Positions 1-6,526 of a DNA stretch of 39,975 bases are shown here, piece by piece. The notes beneath the pieces are model-generated. The model was not told where the DNA came from. It searched no databases and saw nothing but the letters and a program-made list of their open reading frames with translations. Position 1 is the first letter of the stretch; each line of letters opens with the position of its first letter. The DNA is from Planctomycetaceae bacterium (GTDB lineage: Bacteria > Planctomycetota > Planctomycetia > Pirellulales > Pirellulaceae), in the NCBI GenBank assembly GCA_002709225.1, contig PAQH01000112.1:1-39975 (forward strand), in the 5' to 3' direction. A program made the position numbers and the translations under genes.

Positions 1-403
1 ACGACAAGCAGGCCGAATGTTACCTCGCGATAGTCAAGATCGCGATCATACGGAAACTGCTCAAACTACATTTGTGGGAAAGAGCCTAGCCTATACTCAG
101 CATCGGATGTTTCAGGTGCAGCCTCTTAATTGTTGGCGTATCCAGAGCCAACAAAGCAGGAGCAGCTGCGACGGTGGGTGTCCAAGGGACGTAGACTCAC
201 TTGTCGTGAATTACCTTGTGGAACTAGCCCGTCGAGACGTCAGGAATGGCCAGCGGCCTGCCTTAACTGGGGGCGCAGGCCTTTTCAAGTTCGGTGTTGG
301 CCGCGGGCTGGCCCGGAACCCAGCCCTACAGTGACAATACTGTGCAGATCGAATACCGAGTGAACTTTGCTGGCACGGGGTATCCAGGAAGTACTTTGCG
401 TCA
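1..403. other. gene-poor left edge with one inverted repeat
   Basis: I see no supportable gene here. The plus-strand frames at 17-334 and 130-363 overlap each other, lack a ribosome binding site and have the Arg/Cys/Trp-rich look of chance frames. The only structure I can see is a perfect 7-bp inverted repeat (GGGCTGG at 305-311, CCAGCCC at 320-326, 8-nt loop). It has no following T-run, so it is not a standard intrinsic terminator. Confidence 0.4.
305..326. repeat. 7-bp perfect inverted repeat (hairpin)
   Basis: GGGCTGG and CCAGCCC are separated by 8 nt. A GC-rich hairpin is possible in either transcript direction. There is no T-tract on either side, so a terminator role is only a guess. 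Confidence 0.3.
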
Positions 404-643
404 TCACGCCTGAATCTCCCGGTATTTTTGACTGAGAAACAAACCGCCCGTTCTGTGTTTACCTCCGCCGTTCATTTCAATTCTCACAATTTGCGGTGCG
501 TCCCTGGGCTGTTCGATTTCAACGGTTGCGTATTCCCGCATCGCGTCGGCGGGTGCCTCTTGTGCTGCAGGACCTGGCAGCAAAAGCGCCGCCAATATTC
601 CTCGCCATCCACACGGGTTCGCTGTTGTGAGCGGCCCTCCCAT
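404..643 (-). CDS. small hypothetical secreted protein (79 aa), possibly a remnant
   Basis: The 79-residue product begins with a signal-peptide-like segment: a hydrophobic run (ILAALLLPGPAAQ) around residues 16-28, ending in AAQ-type cleavage residues. An Asp/Glu-rich soluble part follows. A purine-rich GAGGGG box lies about 9 nt before the ATG, which favours real initiation. I do not recognise a family. The mature part is only about 50 residues, so this may be the N-terminus of a longer secreted protein whose remainder is lost. The region on its 5' side also holds another broken N-terminus (774-947), so gene decay here is plausible. Confidence 0.35.
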   Translation of the reverse strand: MGGPLTTANPCGWRGILAALLLPGPAAQEAPADAMREYATVEIEQPRDAPQIVRIEMNGGGKHRTGGLFLSQKYREIQA

Positions 644-773
644 CGCTTTTCCCCTCTGTTCAATTTGGTAGTAACAACCCGTCGCGATTGTCCCGCGTTA
701 CGGACCGGGGCGGTGGATTTGATGAGACGCTTGGTTGGCCCCCCGCCTGCTTTCTTCCTTAATGCGAACCGCT

Positions 774-947
774 TTATCGCGGCGACGGACCGCTGAGCGT
801 CACGCCCTGCGCATTTGCCAGAAACAATCCATCGAGAATGAGGTGTTTGGCAGAACCAACGTCGACGGCCTCGGCAGCTCCGGTGTAAACGCCGCTTGCG
901 GGAATGAGGATTGTGGTGATTGCTACGACGGGTTGGAGGTACTTCAT
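774..947 (-). pseudogene. truncated N-terminus of a secreted glycosidase-like protein
   Basis: This 57-codon frame starts at an ATG only 31 bp after the stop of the phosphoesterase gene upstream on the same strand. It encodes a clean signal peptide (MKYLQPVVAITTILIPASG, then AA at 24-25) followed by VDVGSAKHLILDGLFLANAQ and then VTLSG. From general knowledge, the D-[IV]-GS-x-x-x-L-[FI]-[VL]-D pattern straight after a signal peptide opens a family of planctomycete secreted beta-propeller/glycosidase-like proteins. A TAA stop then ends it, and no neighbouring frame carries a convincing continuation. I read it as the surviving 5' end of a deleted or frameshifted gene; a genuine small secreted peptide cannot be excluded. 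No good ribosome binding site is visible. Confidence 0.45.
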
Positions 948-978
948 ACCGGATGTGCATTCGTACGCTGGAATGTTG

Positions 979-2460
979 TCACTTGGAAATGCGCATTTCG
1001 TCGATCAGCTTGCCGTTCAGGTCGATCTGGCGCAAGACCAGCTTATCGCTGTCTATCTGCAGGTCGGTAAACTGATTGACGCTGGCGTTGTATTTGACGG
1101 TGTACGGTTGCCAGGTCGCTGAGTTGTCGGTCTGCTCAGGACTGTGCAGGCTCGGGTTGCCGCCGCCACCTGTGGTGATGTAGAGGATTCCGTTCGGCCT
1201 GGTCTTTGTTTTTCCGTCAAAGTCTCGGTCGAATTCGAACGTTCCCGCAATTTGATGTCCCGGATTCCGGACTGCGCCGATGGAGGCGTTGTCCGGTGTG
1301 AAACGCAGCGGATGAGTCACCTGGAACGAATGGGCATAGCCGCAGAACACAATGTCGACGCCGGTTTCCTGCAGGATGTCGACGATGACTCGCATCTTCT
1401 GGGTGTGCGGGTAGGCCGTGGAGGAATTAAACGGCGGCAGGTAGGAACTGACGAACTTCCAATTCGCGTCAGTCGCTCGCAGATCATTTCGTAGCCACGC
1501 GCGTAGCTGCTGATCACCCCAGTCGATGTGTGGGTTCCAGCTATCCAGTACGGTCCAGTGCGTGTTGCCGTAGTCGAACGAAAAGTTGGCCATGCACGGA
1601 TAGCGATCTTCGGTGGCCGCCAGGGTTGCTAACCGCCGCGTTTTGTTGCCGCCGAGCGGGAAGGCATTGGTGTTTGTCACGTCCCGAACGGGGCCGTTCT
1701 GGGGGAAAGACCAATACATGTAGTGCGCGAACCCGTCCGAGAATTGATCGAGGCTCTGGCCGGTGTCGTGTTGACCGAGGCCGCCGAGAAACGGTACGGA
1801 ACGCAATAGCGGCGCACCTAATTCGGGGGAAGCCTCGTGCGGACTATACGCCGGCCAGAAAGAAGACCGGTACTCGGAAATTCGACCGTTGTTGTACACC
1901 AGGTCGCCGGGAATTAGCACAAAGTCTGGGTCGACTTGCGCTACCTGAAACGCAACCCGCTTCTGTTGAGGACTGCCTGTGCCACAGTCGGCCATCACAA
2001 CACAGCGAACCGGCTGTGACCGGGCCTTCCTCGCTCGCCCGGAGGACGCGAACACCTGGTGGTCGTCTCGGCGCAGTCGATACTCAAATTCCTTTCCTGG
2101 GGTGAGACCTTTCAGTGTCGCCCGGAAGACTCGATGTGGCGCGATGCCCTCGACCGAGACACGGGTAGCCGTGGGAGGCGTTGTGGCAGCCCAGGCTTCG
2201 GTAGCGCTATCGCGAACGTCAACCCGCCACGTCGCTTGGTCATCGATCGCATGCCACATGACAACCATCTGCTCGTTGCTGCGCAACCGCGGCGAATCTC
2301 CCAGTTGCAGGTACGGTCTCACCAGGAACGCGTCATCTTGATTCTGTGTGGCGGCAAGTGGTACCGATGTGAGCCCCAGCACACCAGTGCTGGCACCAAC
2401 CCGCAAGATGTCGCGACGGTTCAACCCTGACGTTTCTTCGTGCGCTTCCCGGCCGGGCAT
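979..2460 (-). CDS. Tat-exported purple-acid-phosphatase-like metallophosphoesterase with altered metal site
   Basis: This 493-residue exported protein has the layout of purple acid phosphatases. A Tat leader (RRDILRVG at residues 15-22, hydrophobic stretch, AAT) is followed by an Fn3-like N-terminal domain (about 45-145) and a metallophosphoesterase domain (about 150-420). Family motifs are recognisable: MADCG (Asp158), GDLVY (Asp186, Tyr189), GQHD (230-232), SSYLPPF (Tyr340) and GYAHSF (375-379). In active family members the last three read GNH[ED], xxHxP and GHxH, so three ligand positions appear changed: Asn to Gln230, His to Tyr340 and His to Tyr375. Phosphatase activity is therefore doubtful. 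I chose the ATG at 2460 because GAGGA lies 8 nt before it and the Tat leader follows; an earlier TTG at 2505 lacks support. A second phosphoesterase-like gene lies directly upstream. Confidence 0.8.
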   Translation of the reverse strand: MPGREAHEETSGLNRRDILRVGASTGVLGLTSVPLAATQNQDDAFLVRPYLQLGDSPRLRSNEQMVVMWHAIDDQATWRVDVRDSATEAWAATTPPTATRVSVEGIAPHRVFRATLKGLTPGKEFEYRLRRDDHQVFASSGRARKARSQPVRCVVMADCGTGSPQQKRVAFQVAQVDPDFVLIPGDLVYNNGRISEYRSSFWPAYSPHEASPELGAPLLRSVPFLGGLGQHDTGQSLDQFSDGFAHYMYWSFPQNGPVRDVTNTNAFPLGGNKTRRLATLAATEDRYPCMANFSFDYGNTHWTVLDSWNPHIDWGDQQLRAWLRNDLRATDANWKFVSSYLPPFNSSTAYPHTQKMRVIVDILQETGVDIVFCGYAHSFQVTHPLRFTPDNASIGAVRNPGHQIAGTFEFDRDFDGKTKTRPNGILYITTGGGGNPSLHSPEQTDNSATWQPYTVKYNASVNQFTDLQIDSDKLVLRQIDLNGKLIDEMRISK

Positions 2461-2540
2461 GGAACTTTTCCTCGCTGCTTTGGATCTGTGAGTGGTTCGT
2501 CGCAATTGGGTTCAGTAGCCGCTCGACGATGTCGACGTTG

Positions 2541-4013
2541 CTATTCTGGGCTCTTCATTGAGATTTTCTTCCGAGTGACGTTAACCCGGATTGAATCCCC
2601 TTGGTACGGCCGGTCGGCTACACCGCTTTGACCGTGGCCGACAGCCCAGCGTTGCGGGCGTTTCAAATCTTCGCAGCCTTTCGACGAAGTCGATTCCAGA
2701 GTTGACCACGCAGCCGATTCAGCAACGCGAAATAGGATCCCCCCCGGTCCCATGCCGGGATGCAGGACTATCTGGAAATCGAACGGCCGGTCGACAGTGA
2801 GATGCGGTCCGTTCCAAAGCTGCCAGCCGTATCCCGAGAGTGGTACGACCCGCACAAGCAAACGGCCGCTGGTACTGTCCACTCCAATCCAGAGCGGCAC
2901 CACGCCTTCACCTGAATCGACGCCGCAGAGTAGGGTCTGGTTGGAGTTTTCAGGGGAGTTTGTGAGGGTGCCACGGATGCGAAAGGCAACGATTTCGCTG
3001 CTAAAGTCGATTGGTTTCAGTAGCGTGTTGGCACTGCGGGTGTCCACGGGATGCCATTGCGCTGCGGGCGGCAGCTTGAACGGCCAACTCAAGCTTTCAC
3101 GCACCACACCGGTTGGGTCGTGGACCTGATAACGCAGGCCCTGTTCGTCCACAGCGACCTGCACGGCATGGAAATATTCGCTGCGGCCCGGCATGAAGCC
3201 GCCTGGACCGTAGGCGGTACCGGCTCCGCCCGACAGAATTTGTATCACGCCGTCATGCGCCTGGCAGTCAAATGCAATGATGTGGCTTGCCAGGTATGCG
3301 TTCACCTGGTGCTTGACCAGTAGATTCCAAAACGACTGTCGCTGATCGGGCGGGAAGCACCACAGTGGCCAAGCAACATAGCCGTTGACGGGAAAGACGG
3401 GGTAGTGTCCAGCGACGAACTTGTACCGTGCATCGGCGTTGTCGGTTAGAACCTGGTCCAGCCAGCCGTGAGCGATCGGCATGCGTTGGTCCGGCTGGTG
3501 CGTCGAGATGTAGAGCAGTTCACCGCGGCGAAACCAATAGGCGAGCCCCTGCTGGTTCGGCGGGCCATTCTGCGGCAGGTCCGCGTGGACATCTCGAAAC
3601 ACCTTCTCGCTGCCAGCGTCGTACGTGTTGTGATTGCTGGTCGCCTGAAACAGGGGAAGCGCCCGCTCGCGGACCCATTTCATCTCAGTGTCATACCAGT
3701 AGTCCCACTGCTGCCGCAGCTCCGCGTAATCCTTCGTGTACCCACTTACCGCATCGCCGGGAAAAGCGATGAATTCAGGCTGAGGCTGTATCCGAGCGAC
3801 CATCTTGTTGACGGACTGAAGGTTCTTCTCAACCGCCGTTCCTGGCCTGCCGCTACAGCAATCGCTGTACAAGACAAAGCGATGCCCCGACGCATCGCGA
3901 GGCAGCAACGCGGGGAGCGAATTGGTATCTTCCGCGGCACGAAAACACGGCTGCCTGAGTGTACCCGCCACGATTCCAGCTACAGTTGTCCGGGAAAACT
4001 CGCGACGATCCAT
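2541..4013 (-). CDS. exported metallophosphoesterase-fold protein with C-terminal LamG-like part
   Basis: The product has 490 residues. The start MDRREFSRTTVAG at 4013 gives a Tat-type leader and is preceded by GGAG with 6-nt spacing; an upstream TTG frame to 4079 is not needed. The calcineurin-like phosphoesterase pattern is visible as YSDCCSG (Asp51, Cys53), FPGDAVSG (Asp87), TSNHN (Asn127, His128), AGHYPVF (His203) and ASHIIAF (His244). Against the family consensus (DxH, GDxx, GNHD, GHxP, GHxH), the His of DxH is Cys53 and the second His of GHxH is Ile246. The C-terminal 170 residues look like a beta-sandwich (LamG-like) binding part. The stop is 80 bp before the start of the next phosphoesterase gene, so the two may be co-transcribed. 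The substrate is unknown, and catalysis may be lost. Confidence 0.75.
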   Translation of the reverse strand: MDRREFSRTTVAGIVAGTLRQPCFRAAEDTNSLPALLPRDASGHRFVLYSDCCSGRPGTAVEKNLQSVNKMVARIQPQPEFIAFPGDAVSGYTKDYAELRQQWDYWYDTEMKWVRERALPLFQATSNHNTYDAGSEKVFRDVHADLPQNGPPNQQGLAYWFRRGELLYISTHQPDQRMPIAHGWLDQVLTDNADARYKFVAGHYPVFPVNGYVAWPLWCFPPDQRQSFWNLLVKHQVNAYLASHIIAFDCQAHDGVIQILSGGAGTAYGPGGFMPGRSEYFHAVQVAVDEQGLRYQVHDPTGVVRESLSWPFKLPPAAQWHPVDTRSANTLLKPIDFSSEIVAFRIRGTLTNSPENSNQTLLCGVDSGEGVVPLWIGVDSTSGRLLVRVVPLSGYGWQLWNGPHLTVDRPFDFQIVLHPGMGPGGILFRVAESAAWSTLESTSSKGCEDLKRPQRWAVGHGQSGVADRPYQGDSIRVNVTRKKISMKSPE

Positions 4014-4349
4014 AGCGCACTCCGACGAACGGCGAACCGGCATTCCCAATAGCATGGCGATTTCCTCGCAAGCTGCCAACTCCTTTACTCCAGGAGCATA
4101 TCATTCCGCCACGCCACACCGTTATTGCGGAGCCACCAAAGTCTCGGAGCCACCAAGAACACCGTCCAGACGAAACACCGTCCAGACGAAACACCGTCCA
4201 GACGCCAGAGTGTCCCTGGGACCAGATGCCGTATCTCGGTTGGTTGAGAACCATGGTGGACTGCACGACTCGGATACATTTGGCAGGCACGCAGCGCTCG
4301 GCGGCGACCTTGGAGTAATTGTCCAAGAGGGTTTAAGACACGCTGTCGG
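4014..4349. other. intergenic region with short tandem repeats
   Basis: There is no supportable gene in this 336-bp gap upstream of the phosphoesterase pair. It holds two adjacent short repeat sets: an 18-bp period near 4128-4158 (cggagccaccaa twice) and a 16-bp period at 4161-4204. Frames crossing the gap are low-complexity artefacts of these repeats. Confidence 0.5.
4161..4204. repeat. 16-bp tandem repeat, 2.75 copies
   Basis: The unit ACCGTCCAGACGAAAC occurs at 4161-4176 and 4177-4192, then as its first 12 bases at 4193-4204, with no mismatches. Perfect identity suggests recent slippage, or a repeated protein-binding site about 150 bp upstream of the phosphoesterase start at 4013. Confidence 0.85.
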
Positions 4350-4679
4350 TCACTCAACTCGGGTAAACTCATGCACCCAGACAGGATGTTCGGCTTCCCA
4401 ACTCATCCCTTTGTGCATGCTGAGAATCAGGTTCTGGTACATTGCGAGGCTGGGATAACCTTCGCAGTGGGCATCTTCTTCGGTCATCTCGCCGAGGTGC
4501 TGGCGGCGGAGGTCTTTAATGACGAATGAGACGCCGTCGAGTTGGAACGTTTCCCCCGGATAGCCGTAGATGCCGTCACGGCGCTGTTGCGTCTTGTGCC
4601 CTTGTAGTGTCGCAGCGACAAGTTTGTCGTGAGTTACGAGACGATCAATTTCACACGTTTTTGGCGGGTATTCAGTCAT
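4350..4679 (-). CDS. ASCH-domain-like protein (109 aa)
   Basis: This small cytosolic protein has no signal peptide or membrane segment. The pattern fits ASCH/PUA-like beta-barrel proteins: an N-terminal helix with GHKTQQRR (Lys29, Thr30), a glycine-rich strand with PGETFQLDG, a helix with MTEEDAHCEGYPSL, and a final strand WVHEF. ASCH proteins are thought to bind RNA or nucleotides, and one branch (E. coli YqfB) hydrolyses N4-acetylcytidine. The HKT motif resembles the YqfB active-site helix, but the position of its second catalytic residue (Thr24) looks like Gln here, so I do not assign that activity. It stands alone, with gaps of over 300 bp on both sides. No strong ribosome binding site is seen before the ATG. 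Confidence 0.7.
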   Translation of the reverse strand: MTEYPPKTCEIDRLVTHDKLVAATLQGHKTQQRRDGIYGYPGETFQLDGVSFVIKDLRRQHLGEMTEEDAHCEGYPSLAMYQNLILSMHKGMSWEAEHPVWVHEFTRVE

Positions 4680-5428
4680 GTGGTGTTGCGTTCTTTTGCT
4701 GCAAATCAGAGTGGATTATCCAGTACGTTAAGAACCTGTCTGGTTCAAAGTCACGTAATCGCGGCACTTACAGGCGTTCATGTAGGCGTTGGTTTTGTCG
4801 TGGCCGGCTGACTTGACAAACCTGCCATGTCCAGCCAGCGTCGCCCCTTCGTATCCTGCGACGTGTGTTCGCTGCAGAAGACGATCACGAACGTGCTGAA
4901 AGAACTCGCCACCAGCTCACCATTGGAACTTAGCCATGGTGTTCAGCAACGTGCCACGCATACCACTCATGATAGCGAAAAATGTCGTGTTCCAGGAACA
5001 AACCTCGCTTCTGTAGGGTTGGTACACACATCGAGGGTGCCAATCCAAGTTGTTTTAGTGTCTCGGGAGGTGTGACCCGCTGGCGTGGATACAGTCACGG
5101 CCGAGAATCGATCCCTGGTTCAAGCCGCAACGCCCACCACCGGAGCCGATTCGCTATGATAGCGTTTTCGTTGTTGACCAATCCAAACGCGGCGACCACG
5201 ACGCGCGGACCGCCAGCTTGTGCAATCACGTTTGCCTGCAAGAGTGGAATGTTGCGGCGCGGGATCCGCATTGAGCGTGACGTTATGCCTCCGCTCGGGG
5301 CCACCGAATCCTCCCGCCAGTTCATCGCTCCGCCCTGTGGCAATCCGTGGTCGCGGTTGTCGAATTGAGTTGCGCGTCATGACGGATTCTGAGACGAAAC
5401 GCCACTTCCTACCTCGAATGGAAATGCC
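4680..5428. other. 749-bp gap without a supportable gene
   Basis: Several short frames exist on both strands (for example 5095-5343 minus and 4982-5368 plus), but they overlap in antisense, have no ribosome binding site and show no motif I recognise. The region separates the minus-strand ASCH gene from the plus-strand DapA-family gene, so promoters for both must lie here. I could not identify a convincing -35/-10 pair. Confidence 0.4.
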
Positions 5429-6355
5429 ATGCCCCGCTATTCCCAGGCCTTGTTAGTCTCCTGTGAAATCCCGTGGGACGAAAACGACGGCTTAATGGAA
5501 GAACTTTTTCGGCGCGAAGTACGGCGGACGCTGGCAGTCGGTTTCAATCATCTCTACATATTTGGCACCGCTGGTGAGGGCTATGCTGTCGATACCGCTC
5601 GTTTTCAGCAGATTGTGCAGGTCTTTTATGAGGAAACTCGCGGGGAGAACATCCACCCGATGGTCGGAGTCATCGGGCTGTCGACTGCCCAAGTCGTGGA
5701 ACGCATGCAGTATGCCTACGAGACCGGGTTTCGCGCCTTTCAGATTTCTTTACCCTGTTGGGGGGCTTTGAACGACACAGAGTTGCTGACGTTTTTTCAG
5801 GATGTCTGCGGCCGCTTTCCCGACTGCCAGTTCTTGCACTACAACCTGCCACGCACGAAACGCGTGCTCAACGGAGCGGACTACCGGCGTTTGGTCGCGG
5901 CCGTTCCCAATCTGGCTGCGACCAAGAATGGTGGCGGCCTGCAGCGAGCGAATGACCTGATGACACATGCGCCAGAGCTGCAGCATTTCTTCGACGAGTC
6001 CACTTTCCCACATGGCTGCCTACGTGGTGAATGCTCGCTGCTGTCTTCATTCGGTCCGATGAGTCCGCATAAGGCGAAGGCGCTTTTTGAGGCCGGTTGC
6101 AAGGCAGACCTGAGCCTGCTCTTCCAACATCAACAGGAAGTTCACTTGATGTGTCAGGATGTCCTGGGGCCGTTGCTGGAGGAAGGTCGCATCGATGGTG
6201 CCTATGACAAATTGCTGGTTCGACTGGGCGGACTTGATGAGATGCCGTTGAGGCTGCTGTCGCCCTATCAGTGTTTCACCGAGGAGCAGTATCAGAACGC
6301 CAAACAGGTATTGCATGAACGATACTCCGATTGGCTGCCGGCAGACGTCCGGTAA
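5429..6355 (+). CDS. DapA/N-acetylneuraminate-lyase family aldolase
   Basis: At 308 residues this is a typical single-domain class I aldolase of the DHDPS/NAL superfamily: a cytosolic TIM barrel that forms a Schiff base with pyruvate or a related 2-keto acid. Visible hallmarks are GTAGEG (46-51, the carboxylate-binding loop, GTTGE in relatives), HYNLP with Tyr138 (the proton-relay tyrosine), and Lys166 in AATKNGG (the Schiff-base lysine). True DapA activity is unlikely to be the role. Members placed among secreted sugar-degrading proteins usually act on sugar acids or related keto acids, but that is inference. The start at ATG 5429 has a weak GGA about 8 nt upstream. The next gene, on the same strand, begins about 170 bp later. 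Confidence 0.85.
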   Translation: MPRYSQALLVSCEIPWDENDGLMEELFRREVRRTLAVGFNHLYIFGTAGEGYAVDTARFQQIVQVFYEETRGENIHPMVGVIGLSTAQVVERMQYAYETGFRAFQISLPCWGALNDTELLTFFQDVCGRFPDCQFLHYNLPRTKRVLNGADYRRLVAAVPNLAATKNGGGLQRANDLMTHAPELQHFFDESTFPHGCLRGECSLLSSFGPMSPHKAKALFEAGCKADLSLLFQHQQEVHLMCQDVLGPLLEEGRIDGAYDKLLVRLGGLDEMPLRLLSPYQCFTEEQYQNAKQVLHERYSDWLPADVR

Positions 6356-6526
6356 TGTTGACGCTGGGAATCTGGCGGCTGTGGCGGAAAGAAGTTTGCC
6401 GTTTGTTCTGTAGATTCAGTAAAGGGGTTTCTGCAATATGTCAGCGAGTGACAGATGAGCACTTATCAGACGGAAAGGAACGGCGACGCTTTGTTCAAGC
6501 CAGAGTCAGAGTGCCCGGACGAGGGC

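Noticed and set aside
4161..4204. Possible CRISPR array
   Set aside because: The 16-bp units are directly adjacent with no spacers, and no cas genes are present.
5095..5380. Small minus-strand frames in the 4680-5428 gap
   Set aside because: Two overlapping minus frames and a plus frame compete, none with a ribosome binding site or a motif I recognise.
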